From the NCBI RefSeq assembly GCF_003702045.1, contig NZ_RBTP01000012.1, positions 248,001-312,000 of the forward strand: a DNA stretch of 64,000 nt, written 5' to 3'. The notes below the pieces were generated by a model. It saw nothing but the letters and a program-made list of their open reading frames with translations. It made no database searches and was not told the DNA's origin. Shown one piece after another: positions 45,660 to 55,372 of the stretch. This DNA is from Pseudomonas viridiflava. GTDB taxonomy: Bacteria > Pseudomonadota > Gammaproteobacteria > Pseudomonadales > Pseudomonadaceae. A program made the position numbers and the translations under genes. Within the stretch, counting starts at the first letter, position 1. The number at the start of each line of letters is the position of its first letter.

Positions 45660-47192
45660 TCAGTCTTTAAGGTTTGCAGCCAAGGATTTGACTTTGCCCA
45701 GATCGCCTTTGGCTACTTCGGTTACCCGAGTGCCGTAGGTTGGGTCGGCCTTGTACAGGAACGACAGGATGATGTTCTTGCTTTCAGTGTCGGTGTCAGC
45801 CAGCGACTCACCAAAGCTCTGAACCAGATCGGTCTGGTCTTTCGGGCTGTAAGAACGATACAGATCACCGGCCTGCTTGAAGTTCTGCTCACGCGTGATC
45901 TTCGCTTGCTGGGTGGTGCCACTGAGCGGCAGCTGGCTGTAGCGCGCGCTTTCCACGGAAGGACGCGGCTCCAGACGGCTTGGCTCATAGTTCACGCCGC
46001 TGGTGGTGTGGCCTGTGTTCAACGAACCGTCCTGGTTGCCATTGTTGACGGCAACTTTAGGCTGGTTGACGGGAAGGCTCAGACCGTTGGCGCCCAAACG
46101 GTACATCTGGGTATCGGCGTAGGAGAAAACACGACCTTGCAACAGACGGTCTTCGGACGGCTCGATGCCGGGCACCAGATTGGCTGGCGCCATCGCGACC
46201 TGCTCGGTTTCCTGGAAGAAGTTGTCGACGTTCTTGTTCAAGACCATCTGACCGATTTTCTTCTCGGGAACGTCAGGCCAGATTTTGGTGGCGTCCAATG
46301 GATCGAAGTCGAATTTAGCCAGTTCTTCAGGCTTGAGCACCTGAACGTAGAGGTCCCATTTCGGGAAATCGCCTTTCTTGATGGCACCGACCAGGTCGTT
46401 GGTCAGGTGGCTGTAGTCCTTGGACTGGACCTTGGCCACTTCGGCCGGATCAAGGTTCTTGATACCTTGCAGGGATTTCCAGTGGAACTTGACGTAGTGT
46501 ACTTCGCCCTTGGCATTGACCAGCTTGTAGGCGTGTACGCCGTTGCCGTCCATGAAGCGATAGCCGGCTGGCGTCCCTTCGTTGGAGTACAGCAGGGTCA
46601 GGGTGCGCGTGGCTTCCGGTACGTGGGAGAAGAAGTCGAAGCGACGTGAGTCGTTATCCAGGTTGGTGCGAGGGTCAGGCTTGAACGCGTGCACCATGTC
46701 CGGGAACTTGATGGCGTCACGGATGAAGAAGGTCGGAAAGTTGTTGCCTACCAGGTCCCAGTTACCGTCTGCCGTGTAGAACTTGGTGGCGAAGCCGTGC
46801 GGGTCGCGCAGGGTTTCAGGCGAGTGGTTGCCGTGGACCACGGAAGAAAAGCGCACGAAAACCGGGGTCTTTTCACCGGATTTGAAGACGGTTGCCTTGC
46901 TCAGGTCGCTAATGTCGGCCGAGGCGGTGAACTCGCCTTTCACGCCGGTACCGCGTGCATGCACAACGCGCTCCGGGATACGTTCGCGGTCGAAACGCTG
47001 AAGTTTCTGCAGCAACTGAACGTCCTGCAACAGCACCGGGCCTTGAGCGCCGGCGGTCTGGGAGTTCTGGTTGTCGCCGACCGCGGCACCATTGTCGCGG
47101 GTCAGCGTATCGGCTGCGTACGCGGTCGGAATGGTGATTAAGCCGACAGCTGTTAAACGAACCATGTTTCTGGACCAGTTTAATAACGGCAT
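45660..47192 (-). CDS. katB: Heme catalase KatB (periplasmic type)
   Basis: A 510-residue clade-3-size catalase with an N-terminal signal peptide (MPLLNWSRNMVRLTAVGL to AYA, about 27 residues). FVRFSSVVHGNHSPETLRD carries the catalytic-region His and the Asn region; RVFSYADTQMYRLG holds the heme-ligand Tyr. Followed by ankB, as in P. aeruginosa, where KatB is peroxide-inducible via OxyR. ATG 47192 has GAGGGA upstream. Confidence 0.93.
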   Translation of the reverse strand: MPLLNWSRNMVRLTAVGLITIPTAYAADTLTRDNGAAVGDNQNSQTAGAQGPVLLQDVQLLQKLQRFDRERIPERVVHARGTGVKGEFTASADISDLSKATVFKSGEKTPVFVRFSSVVHGNHSPETLRDPHGFATKFYTADGNWDLVGNNFPTFFIRDAIKFPDMVHAFKPDPRTNLDNDSRRFDFFSHVPEATRTLTLLYSNEGTPAGYRFMDGNGVHAYKLVNAKGEVHYVKFHWKSLQGIKNLDPAEVAKVQSKDYSHLTNDLVGAIKKGDFPKWDLYVQVLKPEELAKFDFDPLDATKIWPDVPEKKIGQMVLNKNVDNFFQETEQVAMAPANLVPGIEPSEDRLLQGRVFSYADTQMYRLGANGLSLPVNQPKVAVNNGNQDGSLNTGHTTSGVNYEPSRLEPRPSVESARYSQLPLSGTTQQAKITREQNFKQAGDLYRSYSPKDQTDLVQSFGESLADTDTESKNIILSFLYKADPTYGTRVTEVAKGDLGKVKSLAANLKD

Positions 47193-47769
47193 TTTGAATC
47201 CCTCATATTTTTTTAGTAGGCCGGGCCATGTTATGCGCGCGGGGAGGATATCAGCGATTATAAAAATCAATCGGGGTGATTAAGATAAATAAGGGTGACG
47301 GTTTGGAACGGCACTATCAGTTGTCTTAAATGACGTGAACACCGGTTTATTAAAGAGTGGCCTATTAGAGGTTTAAAACGTTGTATGTCAACTTAAATAT
47401 TGCAGGTCATTGAATCAATTGAGGTTTAATCTGGGTGCGGTGCCACTATTTCATACTCGAAGATCATAAATGCATGCGGCGGTAATGCAAACCAGTCGCA
47501 GTAATGACAGGTGGTTTTTAGAACGCCCGTGCCAGTTAGGCGGTGACGGATGATCGCGATAGTGGCTTTTTGAGATTCTTGTTTAGTTGAGTGTCCACTG
47601 CCCTGAAACAAACAGTAGCCTTTATAAGGGAAATAAAAGGACTGGTTCTGGCGTCTGCAAAACCCGTAAATCCAATTGGCATTCTGTGGTCAGCACCTGG
47701 CGTACCGACGAGGTATCATGCCCCGCTACCTGTCTCAGCACAGCCTTATCCCTCGGAGCCAGACGTTCA
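47193..47769. other. Gene-free stretch between katB and GNAT gene
   Basis: 577 AT-richer bases. It contains the katB upstream region with the ATCA-N7-TGAT dyad at 47266-47280. A 61-codon minus-strand reading at 47426-47611 is possible but has no recognisable family. Nothing else can be supported. Confidence 0.55.
47266..47280 (-). promoter_or_regulatory. Candidate OxyR-type half element upstream of katB
   Basis: ATCA-N7-TGAT is a perfect dyad with the 15-base spacing of one OxyR tetranucleotide pair (ATAG-N7-CTAT), 74-88 bases upstream of the katB ATG. The pair expected 7 bases further downstream is only half matched. Weak on sequence alone; supported by what is known of katB control. Confidence 0.35.
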
Positions 47770-48483
47770 ATGCCCACTGTCATGCTGTTGCAAAGCCCGC
47801 CGCCGGAATTCATTCGAAGCCAGATCCAGCAAATGGTGGTCGATTACGTCACCGATATCAGTCTGGTTGCCATCGCGCCCAGCAACCCGCTGTACAACCT
47901 CTATCAGTACGGGGTCGGTTACGAGGTACACCTTTACCTGAATGCGATGGACGGCTCCGGCAACATGGCGGTTGAACTGATCGTGGCACTGGATGACGAG
48001 GATCCGGAAACGGTATTGGGTTTCCTGCTGTATTTACCTGTGCAGGGCGATCCGCAGGCGTGCGCGGTGACCTACCTTGCGGTGCGGGAAAGCCATCGGG
48101 GGCAAGGCATCGCACGCTCGATGCTGGAGAAGATGGTCAGTCGATACCCGCATGCGGAATTGTACTGCGTGGTCGACAAGGTGCCTTACTTCGAGTGGCT
48201 GGGCTTTCAGGTATTGGGTGCCCGCGGGCCGCACGTGATCATGAACACCCGTGATCATGGCACTGAAGGGCTGCTCGCGGTGATGGACATTGCGCCCATC
48301 TACAGTTCGGTGGAAGTGCGACAGATTCACGCCTACCTGCTTAAACAGCACGGCGACAAGGCAATGGCCGATGCTGAAAAAGAACGTGATCGACGACTTG
48401 ACCGCATGACGCGCGAGGCAAAGGTCTTCGTCGCGAAGCATCAAGGACAGGGTGGAGCACAGCAGCCGATTCTGCTTCACTGA
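47770..48483 (+). CDS. GNAT acetyltransferase with long C-terminal tail
   Basis: A 237-residue protein with a central GNAT core; the acetyl-CoA loop is RGQGIAR (GxGxA-type) after VTYLAVRESH. N-terminal residues up to about 90 and the charged helical tail (about 195-225: EKERDRRLDRMTREAK) are outside the core. Substrate unknown. ATG 47770 with GGAG upstream is chosen over the longer in-frame reading from 47587, which adds low-quality sequence. Confidence 0.82.
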   Translation: MPTVMLLQSPPPEFIRSQIQQMVVDYVTDISLVAIAPSNPLYNLYQYGVGYEVHLYLNAMDGSGNMAVELIVALDDEDPETVLGFLLYLPVQGDPQACAVTYLAVRESHRGQGIARSMLEKMVSRYPHAELYCVVDKVPYFEWLGFQVLGARGPHVIMNTRDHGTEGLLAVMDIAPIYSSVEVRQIHAYLLKQHGDKAMADAEKERDRRLDRMTREAKVFVAKHQGQGGAQQPILLH

Positions 48484-48665
48484 TCATCAATCATGAGCCT
48501 CTTGATGCGCTCGAACGGGTGCCCCGCAGCATCATATGCTGAAGTGTTATTAATTTTGCGGCGTGTTGAACGTTTGCGAGATGAGTGAAGTCACTATGAC
48601 ATCATTGCTGAGTGCAAAATCATTTCAGCGTAGTCGTGATCCCTCATCTTGCAACGGTCCACCCT

Positions 48666-50306
48666 ATGAATATCCTGCGTCAGTTCAAGTTTTCGACCAA
48701 GCTTCTCTCGGCGTTCATCATCTGTGCGCTTATTACACTGGCTGTGGGTGGGTTGGGCATGACGGGCGTGACCCGTCTTGGCAATTCGCTGGAACAGACG
48801 TTCTCCAACAACCTGGTTTCAGTCAGCAACACCAACGAAACGCTGACCAGCATGACCGCACACAACCGTGGCCTGTATCGCCTGCTCGATGCACAGGATG
48901 GTGGCGTATCGGAAACTGACAAGGAGCGTGTTCGCCAGGCGCTGGCCGATGACCTGGCTCGCGCTCAGAAAGTGTTTGCCACTTATCGTGCGACGCCGCT
49001 CGAAGACGACGAGCGCGTGGCGGGCGATCAGCTTGAGCAGATGTTGCCTGCCTACGTTGCCGGTTCCCAGCAAGTGGTCGAGATGATGAGGGCCGGTGAT
49101 CTGCAGAACGCCAGGACCCGCCTCAACACGCTGTCCACCGAAGGGTTTGTGAAAATTCGCGCTTATCTGCGGACCATCATCGACTCCAACAATCGCCAGA
49201 TCAAGGAAGGCGCAATAGCCGCTGCCGAGTTGAGAAACAAATCCGTGATGATGCTGGAAGTCGGCGTCGTGATTGCGTTCATCGTGGCGATTCTGCTGGG
49301 TATCTTCATCACCCGCATGATCACCCGTCCGCTGGCTGTTGCCGTTGTCAGCGCCCAGCGCATCGCTGGCGGTGACCTGACCCAGCCGATCGTGTCGACC
49401 AGTGGCGATGAAGCCGGGTTGCTGCTCGATGCACTGTCAAACATGCAGGGCGGCCTCAAGAACACCATTCAACAGATCGCCAGTGCTTCTGATCAGTTGG
49501 CCTCGGCGGCAGAAGAACTCAGCGCCGTGACCAACGAAAGCACCCGTGGGCTGACTCGTCAGAACGATGAAATCCAGCAGGCGGCGACCGCCGTGAACCA
49601 GATGACGGCTGCCGTTGAAGAGGTGGCGCGCAACGCTGTGTCGACGTCTGAGGCGTCCAAGGCCGCCACCGAAGATGCCGTCGACGGTCGCGGGCAAGTG
49701 GATCATACGGTCAAGGGCATTACGACGATGGTGCACGAGATCACCGAGTCGACCGAGGCCGTTTCCGAGCTGGCCGGGCATGTACGTGAGATCAGCAAGG
49801 TGCTGGATGTGATCCGCAGCATTGCCGAACAGACCAACCTGCTGGCGCTCAACGCGGCCATCGAAGCGGCACGTGCCGGTGAACAGGGCCGCGGCTTTGC
49901 GGTGGTGGCTGATGAGGTTCGCGCACTGGCTCATCGTACCCAGGCCTCGACCGTGGAAATCGAAGGCATGATCAGCACGGTGCAGTCCGGTGCCGACGGC
50001 GCTGTCGCCGCAATGGGCAAGAGCCTGTCGCTGGCCACCAATACGCAAGAGCTGGCACTGCGTGCGGGTTCTGCGCTGGAGAAAATCACCCAGGGGGTGG
50101 TCACCATCAACGAACGTAATCTGGTGATCGCCTCGGCGTCTGAAGAGCAGGCTCAAGTGGCCCGCGAAGTGGACCGCAACCTGCTGAACATTCAGGACCT
50201 CTCGACCCAAAGCGCGGCCGGTGCCGACCAGACCAACGCATCGAGTCAGGAGCTGTCGCGCCTGGCAACATCCTTCAATACGTTGGTGGCGCAGTTCAAG
50301 ATTTGA
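48666..50306 (+). CDS. Methyl-accepting chemotaxis protein
   Basis: A 546-residue chemoreceptor. Helix 1 is at about 10-30 and helix 2 at about 190-212, with a four-helix-bundle ligand domain of 155 residues between them; HAMP follows and then the signalling domain with hairpin tip [19 protein letters not shown]. No CheB/CheR docking pentapeptide ends it (last residues VAQFKI). Ligand unknown. ATG 48666 begins just before helix 1. Confidence 0.93.
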   Translation: MNILRQFKFSTKLLSAFIICALITLAVGGLGMTGVTRLGNSLEQTFSNNLVSVSNTNETLTSMTAHNRGLYRLLDAQDGGVSETDKERVRQALADDLARAQKVFATYRATPLEDDERVAGDQLEQMLPAYVAGSQQVVEMMRAGDLQNARTRLNTLSTEGFVKIRAYLRTIIDSNNRQIKEGAIAAAELRNKSVMMLEVGVVIAFIVAILLGIFITRMITRPLAVAVVSAQRIAGGDLTQPIVSTSGDEAGLLLDALSNMQGGLKNTIQQIASASDQLASAAEELSAVTNESTRGLTRQNDEIQQAATAVNQMTAAVEEVARNAVSTSEASKAATEDAVDGRGQVDHTVKGITTMVHEITESTEAVSELAGHVREISKVLDVIRSIAEQTNLLALNAAIEAARAGEQGRGFAVVADEVRALAHRTQASTVEIEGMISTVQSGADGAVAAMGKSLSLATNTQELALRAGSALEKITQGVVTINERNLVIASASEEQAQVAREVDRNLLNIQDLSTQSAAGADQTNASSQELSRLATSFNTLVAQFKI

Positions 50307-50421
50307 CGGCGCAGATAACCATCACCTGCTGAAGAAACGCTGAATCTGCAGCCATGTGAGCGCTTGCCAGCGATGCGTTTCTTTAGTCGATGTGGAAGAG
50401 AGGGCAGGAGCCATCGCCGAC

Positions 50422-50462
50422 AAAAAGCCTCCCACCGTGAAGTGGCGGTTGAGGCTCTTTGC
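50422..50462 (+). terminator. Terminator-like hairpin behind chemoreceptor gene
   Basis: AGCCTC (50426-50431) pairs with GAGGCT (50451-50456), enclosing CCAC/GTGG, followed by CTTTGCTTG. About 120 bases after the chemoreceptor stop. Confidence 0.5.
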
Positions 50463-50564
50463 TTGCTGACTGGCCAGTAAACGCTGTAACAACCTCAAAA
50501 AGCAGTTGCACCCCACCGGGTGAGGTCGCGCATGATAGGCGCTCTCAATTTTCCGGAGATTTTC

Positions 50565-51419
50565 ATGGTATCCATCACGTCCGTCTTACGCGTAGCGATA
50601 CTGTCATTTGGGGTGCTTGCCGCCCAACCGTCGCTGGCCTCTGATGAAACGCAATTGATCGAGTCGCTCAATGCGTGGCGTGGCGTGGCCCAGCGCTGTG
50701 GGGATCAGGTGTCGATGGAACTGCCGCCGCTGGTGAGCGATTCTCGCCTGGTGCTGCCAGCCAGTGGCAGTGTTGACCTTCAGCAGTCGCTGGCGCGGGC
50801 CTCCTACCCGATGGTCACGGTGCAAGCCATCAGCCTTTCCGGGCCGCGCGATGCACCATCGGCGTTGAAGGCCGTGCAGGAAAGCTTCTGCCAGGTGGTA
50901 CTGGATCCGCAGTTCATTGACATCGGTGTGAGCCGGGAGGGCCGCGACTGGCGCATCGTACTGGCGCGCTCGCTGGTGGCGGCACGTCTGGGTGATTCGC
51001 AGGCCGAGGGCCAGAAAATTCTGGAAATGATCAACGTGGCCCGCGCTGCGCCGCGCCAGTGTGGAGCCCAGTCTTTTACGGCTACCACACCGCTGACCTG
51101 GAACGCCACGCTGGGTACGGCAGCTCAAAGTCATTCCCAAGCGATGGCCAACCATAATTTCTTCGACCACAAGGACCGCGAAGGCCGCACCCCCGGCGAC
51201 CGCGCTGAACTGGCTGGCTACATCGGTCAACAGGTCGGTGAGAACATCGCCGCAGGACAAGACACAGCGCGCAAGGTCGTGGATGGCTGGCTTGGCAGCC
51301 CCGGGCATTGTGCCAACCTGATGAACGCAGGCTTTCGGGAACTGGGCGCGGCCTATGCGACCGATCCCAAGAGTGATGCAGGCATTTACTGGACGGCGAT
51401 GTTTGGTACACAGGAGTGA
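50565..51419 (+). CDS. CAP/SCP-domain secreted protein
   Basis: A 284-residue protein with a signal peptide (about 22 residues), an N-terminal 120-residue region with Cys and a C-terminal CAP domain (about 150-282). CAP motifs are NHNFFDH, GENIA and WLGSPGHCANLM. Such bacterial YkwD/SCP-like proteins are secreted; their role is unclear. CGGAG stands nine bases before ATG 50565. Confidence 0.88.
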   Translation: MVSITSVLRVAILSFGVLAAQPSLASDETQLIESLNAWRGVAQRCGDQVSMELPPLVSDSRLVLPASGSVDLQQSLARASYPMVTVQAISLSGPRDAPSALKAVQESFCQVVLDPQFIDIGVSREGRDWRIVLARSLVAARLGDSQAEGQKILEMINVARAAPRQCGAQSFTATTPLTWNATLGTAAQSHSQAMANHNFFDHKDREGRTPGDRAELAGYIGQQVGENIAAGQDTARKVVDGWLGSPGHCANLMNAGFRELGAAYATDPKSDAGIYWTAMFGTQE

Positions 51420-51436
51420 CAGGCGTCACTCCTGTG
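51409..51436 (+). terminator. Perfect 12-base hairpin at the end of the CAP-domain gene
   Basis: CACAGGAGTGAC-AGGC-GTCACTCCTGTG includes the stop codon TGA (51417-51419) inside its left arm. There is no T-run, but the stem is very stable and should end transcription between the convergent genes. Confidence 0.7.
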
Positions 51437-51461
51437 GGATCAGTGTGTTACAGGCTAATGA

Positions 51462-51890
51462 TCAGAAGCGGAACGCCTGACGGCCGATCAGCAGCCACTG
51501 GCCTTTCTGCTTCTGCCATATCTGGAAGTTTTCGATTTCGGTTGGCACCACTTTTCCGCTGTTCACGGCCTGTGCCGAAAAGTGGTTGCGAACCATCGCG
51601 ACGTCGCCGGACAGGGTGATTTTCTGGTTGAGCATTTTCAGGTCATTGAATGCGCTCTTGCCGGTTTCGATGTCGGCAATGAACGCCTGCTTGTCCTGGA
51701 TGTTGCCGCTGGAGTGCCCGTAGGTCAGGTTGTCGGCGGTCAGCGCTTGCAGTTGCGCTATATCCTTGTGCCACATGGCTTGGGTCAGCTTGTCCACGGC
51801 TTGCGCGACATCCGCCTCATCGGACGGTGCGGCGACCACATAGCCTGTGAACAGGCACACAAATCCTACGAGCAGTTTGAGTTTTCTCAT
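51462..51890 (-). CDS. Secreted NTF2-like (SnoaL/DUF4440-type) protein
   Basis: A 142-residue protein with a signal peptide (cleaved after VVA, about residue 20). The mature part is one NTF2-like cone: AVDKLTQAMWHKDIAQLQALTADNL is split over helix 1-2, and KQKGQWLLIGRQAFRF is the last strands. No catalytic residues identified. Monocistronic and convergent with the CAP gene. Confidence 0.8.
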   Translation of the reverse strand: MRKLKLLVGFVCLFTGYVVAAPSDEADVAQAVDKLTQAMWHKDIAQLQALTADNLTYGHSSGNIQDKQAFIADIETGKSAFNDLKMLNQKITLSGDVAMVRNHFSAQAVNSGKVVPTEIENFQIWQKQKGQWLLIGRQAFRF

Positions 51891-52052
51891 ACACGTTCCT
51901 TCTTATTGTCATTGTCAGGTGGGTTGTCGAAGCGTGCCTTGACGGCAGCGTGGCAGATTGACGTTCATCTGTCGTCGTACAACTTAGTCGAGCGCCGGGT
52001 GCATGACAAGCAGGACAGGTGTCGAGGCCGTGGGAATGGTATTTAGGGGGAG

Positions 52053-52072
52053 CCGGGAACCTGAGTTCCCGG
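52053..52072 (-). terminator. Hairpin behind second chemoreceptor gene
   Basis: Perfect 8-base stem CCGGGAAC-CTGA-GTTCCCGG, 17 bases beyond the stop of the gene at 52089-53720. Tail on the minus strand is CT-rich, not a clean T-run. Confidence 0.55.
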
Positions 52073-52088
52073 TGAAGCGAGAGGGGGC

Positions 52089-53720
52089 TTAGACGACGCG
52101 GAACTGTTTGGTCAGACGGCTGAGGTCAGACGCCAGCTTGGTCAGTTCTGCCGTGGCGACAGCGGTCTGGCCGGCGCCTTCGGACGTCTGGCTGGACAGG
52201 TCGCGAATGCTGACCAGACTGCGGTCCACTTCACGTGCGACCTGCGCCTGTTCCTCGGCAGCCGTGGCGATCATGAGGTTGCGCTCGTTGATCTGGCTGA
52301 TGGAGTCTGTGATGTCGAGCAAGGCTTTGCCAGCGCCATTGGCCATGTCGAGGGTTTTTTGGGCCTGGAAGCTGGTCTGCTCCATCGCTGTTACGGCGTT
52401 GCCTGTCCCCAGTTGGATAGAGCTGACCATCTGCTCGATTTCGCGGGTCGATTGCTGGGTGCGGTGCGCCAATGCACGCACCTCATCGGCGACCACGGCG
52501 AAGCCTCGACCGGCTTCACCGGCACGGGCCGCTTCGATGGCAGCGTTGAGCGCCAGCAAGTTGGTCTGTTCGGCGATGGCCCGGATCACATCCAGCACTT
52601 TGCTGATGTCGGTTGCCATGACCGCAAGACCCTGTACCTCGGTCGAGGTGACCTGAACCTTGGAAACCATCAGGTTGATCGCAGTCACCGTTTCATCCAC
52701 CTGCGCACGCCCGGCTATCGCCGCGGTACTGGACTGCGAGGTGACTTGCGAAGCCGACGCGGCGTTGCTGGCCACTTCCTCGACGGCCGCGCTCATTTGG
52801 TTGACCGCTGTGGCCGCCATTTCGATTTCGTTGGTCTGACGTTGAATGGTGCGTGAGGCGTCTTCGGTCACTGCATGCATTTCTTCCGACGTGGCCGCAA
52901 GTTGAGTCGAGGAGTCGCCAATCAATGTGAGCGCACTGCGCAGATTGGTCTGCATGGTCGCCAGCGCTGCGATCAGTTTGGCGGCTTCGTCGCTACCGTC
53001 AACCTTGATGTCCATGCTCAGGTTGTTGGCTGCAATGCGCTCGGCAATTTCCAGGGAGTCGTTAATAGGGCCGGTCAGACTGCGGGTGTACATCCAGGCC
53101 AGCACCAGGGTGGTGAGGACACCCACGGCGATAAACAGACCGACCATCCAGAGAGTCTGGTTATAGGCGGCGTCCGCACTTTCACCGGACCTCTTTGCTT
53201 TGCCGTCGTTGATGGCAATAAGGTTTTTGAGAGACGTTTCTACCAGATCAGCCGCGCTCTTCATTTCATTATTGGAAATCGCCACTGCGGTTTCCAGGTC
53301 GCCGGCAGCCACGGACGCCAGGTAACGATCCTGATTGGTCTGGTAGTCGGCATTGGCTTTGGTCAGTTCATCGAACGCCTTGCGACCTTGGGGCGTCACG
53401 ATCAGCTTGCTCAAGGCACTGGTGTAGCTGGCGATCACTGTCCTTGCCTGTTGGATATCGCTCAGGGCTTTGGTCTTTCGCTCTTGAGGTTCGATCGGGT
53501 TACGCAGGCGTGCGTTATTACCGCGAATGCCGACAAACTCCCGGTCTAACGAGCCCATCAGTTTCACGCTGGGCAGCACGTTTTCTTCAATGAATTTTTC
53601 CGCCTCGTTCAATATCGAGGCTTGGCGTAAAGACAGCACGCCTAGGGCAACGATCATGAGGCAGAAAAAACCAAAGCATAAAGCCGAGCGGGGTGCGAGG
53701 TTCAGCTTGCGCAAAATCAT
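52089..53720 (-). CDS. Methyl-accepting chemotaxis protein
   Basis: A 543-residue chemoreceptor of the same class as the one at 48666. Helices at about 12-30 and 190-210 bracket a helical ligand domain; HAMP and a full signalling domain follow with the tip [19 protein letters not shown]. It ends in LTKQFRVV without a docking pentapeptide. The ligand-domain sequence differs from the first receptor, so the two probably sense different things. Confidence 0.93.
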   Translation of the reverse strand: MILRKLNLAPRSALCFGFFCLMIVALGVLSLRQASILNEAEKFIEENVLPSVKLMGSLDREFVGIRGNNARLRNPIEPQERKTKALSDIQQARTVIASYTSALSKLIVTPQGRKAFDELTKANADYQTNQDRYLASVAAGDLETAVAISNNEMKSAADLVETSLKNLIAINDGKAKRSGESADAAYNQTLWMVGLFIAVGVLTTLVLAWMYTRSLTGPINDSLEIAERIAANNLSMDIKVDGSDEAAKLIAALATMQTNLRSALTLIGDSSTQLAATSEEMHAVTEDASRTIQRQTNEIEMAATAVNQMSAAVEEVASNAASASQVTSQSSTAAIAGRAQVDETVTAINLMVSKVQVTSTEVQGLAVMATDISKVLDVIRAIAEQTNLLALNAAIEAARAGEAGRGFAVVADEVRALAHRTQQSTREIEQMVSSIQLGTGNAVTAMEQTSFQAQKTLDMANGAGKALLDITDSISQINERNLMIATAAEEQAQVAREVDRSLVSIRDLSSQTSEGAGQTAVATAELTKLASDLSRLTKQFRVV

Positions 53721-53906
53721 GAGCCTTCTCCGTGATAGGTAAGAAGACTATCGCCTGCTCGGGGTTTTTCTTGATGATGCCTGCCATATAAACCGCGCCG
53801 GCCACCCGAATGAGTGCATGGCTGGAAATACGCGGTGGCTCGAAGGCAAGTCTTTGCAGAAGAAATACGGCCGATATGCCGGATTTAGCGACACAGTGTT
53901 GTGAAC

Positions 53907-54524
53907 TCAGCGTTGACCCATGCCCGATAGAAAGGTGTCGACGGCTCGTTCAACCATCACATGAATCTGCGCGAAGCTCAGGGGCATCGGGCACTCCTGA
54001 TAAAGCCGTATCTCGGTTTCTGCAGTCAACAACGAAGTGAGTTGAAGGGCCGCAATATCCGGATCGGCTGCGCGCAATTGCCCATTCTTCATGGCATGGG
54101 CCATCAGCGTAGAAACGGTCTGCATGCATTGGCGGGGGCCTGACTCGTAGAACATCATGCCAATGTCCGAACGGCCCGACTCGGCGACCACCATGCGATA
54201 CACGGCCAGCGCGGTATTGTCATTGATCAGCACCGTCAGCATCCGCTCACCAAACCGTATGAGAACTGCACGCAGGTCCGGCACTTTATCGCTGTAAGCC
54301 GTCAGTTCCGACACCGCGTCGGCCAGGTGAGAGGTGGCGTGTCGGTTGACCACCGCGATAAAAAGCTCTTCTTTTGAAGGGAAGTAGCTGTAGATCGTTG
54401 CTTTGGAGCCGCCCATTCGTTTGGTGACTTCGTTCATCGACGTGCGCTCGTAGCCCATTTCGAGGAACACGCTTGCTGCCGCGTCGATGATGGCTTCACG
54501 GCGAGCTTCAGTACGCACCTTCAT
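53907..54524 (-). CDS. TetR-family regulator
   Basis: A 205-residue TetR/AcrR protein. The helix-turn-helix is in MGYERTSMNEVTKRMGGSKATIYSYF (given here in parts: TSMNEVTKRMGGSKA). C-terminal ligand domain complete. ATG 54524 (MKVRTEARREAII) is preferred to one four codons upstream. It is divergent from the DUF3237-like gene, with a palindrome at 54594-54603 in the gap. Confidence 0.9.
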   Translation of the reverse strand: MKVRTEARREAIIDAAASVFLEMGYERTSMNEVTKRMGGSKATIYSYFPSKEELFIAVVNRHATSHLADAVSELTAYSDKVPDLRAVLIRFGERMLTVLINDNTALAVYRMVVAESGRSDIGMMFYESGPRQCMQTVSTLMAHAMKNGQLRAADPDIAALQLTSLLTAETEIRLYQECPMPLSFAQIHVMVERAVDTFLSGMGQR

Positions 54525-54593
54525 TTGAATCCTCAATCCTTCAGGGAAACTTCATTTGCATGCCTGACGCAAAATAACATAGACGGAAACTGA

Positions 54594-54603
54594 ACCGTTC
54601 GGT
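54594..54603. promoter_or_regulatory. Candidate TetR operator
   Basis: Perfect palindrome ACCGTTCGGT, itself nested within GACGGA (54582-54587) and TCCGTC (54613-54618). It lies 70 bases before the TetR start in the divergent gap. Confidence 0.5.
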
Positions 54604-54752
54604 ACGATTTAATCCGTCTCCGTGGAGCTTACTGGAAACCAGGCTTCAAATAAACGCCGTTGCATCACCGCTGCGTCAGGCGGATGCTTCAGTTCTACCG
54701 TTGCTGACGCCTTACCATTGTGTTTTTACCGAACCTTGGAGTGAGCGGACCT

Positions 54753-55277
54753 ATGAACATCATCGACTTCAAGAAGCCTCGCAACCCATCCGTTCGTGAC
54801 GTTCAGGGCGGCAGGGCGCCCCTGTTGGAAAAAGTGCTGACCATCACCCTGAAGACCGATGCCCCCACGCTGATGGGCATTTGCAGCGATGGATTGCGCA
54901 GCAACAGTTCCATTCTTGGCGGTGAGTTTCAGGGAGAGAACATTCGGGGTTCGGTGCTGTCTGGCGGCAGTGATTTTTTCGTCGAACTGTCGAGCGAACT
55001 GGCCTTTTTCAATGCACGTTTCACCTTGCGAACCCGGCTGGGGGAATTGATTAACGTGGAGAGCTCGGGTGTCCTGATCATGGACGAAGTGGGTCAGGAT
55101 GAATTACAGGGCGGCAACTGGCCCATTTCCGAAGGGCATTACCAGTGCACCTGCACGCCAAAGTTTCAGGTGTCACTGGGGCCCAACGACTGGTTGGAAA
55201 AGAGTGTATTCATCGGGACCATCGAATACCTGTTTTTCAACGAGAAGGTCATGAATATCTATCGCATCAGACACTGA
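54753..55277 (+). CDS. DUF3237-like protein
   Basis: A 174-residue all-beta protein without signal peptide. APLLEKVLTITLKTDAP, GEFQGENIRGSVLSGGSDFF and LINVESSGVLIMDE fit the DUF3237 beta-barrel pattern, but the match is by eye. ATG 54753 follows a gap with a possible GTG start at 54741. It is probably controlled by the divergent TetR protein. Function unknown. Confidence 0.68.
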   Translation: MNIIDFKKPRNPSVRDVQGGRAPLLEKVLTITLKTDAPTLMGICSDGLRSNSSILGGEFQGENIRGSVLSGGSDFFVELSSELAFFNARFTLRTRLGELINVESSGVLIMDEVGQDELQGGNWPISEGHYQCTCTPKFQVSLGPNDWLEKSVFIGTIEYLFFNEKVMNIYRIRH

Positions 55278-55372
55278 TCGTCGCCCATTCGGTCATTCCT
55301 GTGAGGGGTGTGGGCACGTCACGGGAATGATTCGATCAGGTTGCAGGCCAGCGTTTATCCGGCCCAACGGCG

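Noticed and set aside
47426..47611. 61-codon minus-strand frame in the katB upstream gap
   Set aside because: Contains a CxxC-like pair but no ribosome site, no family and no coding-like base pattern; kept only as a remark.
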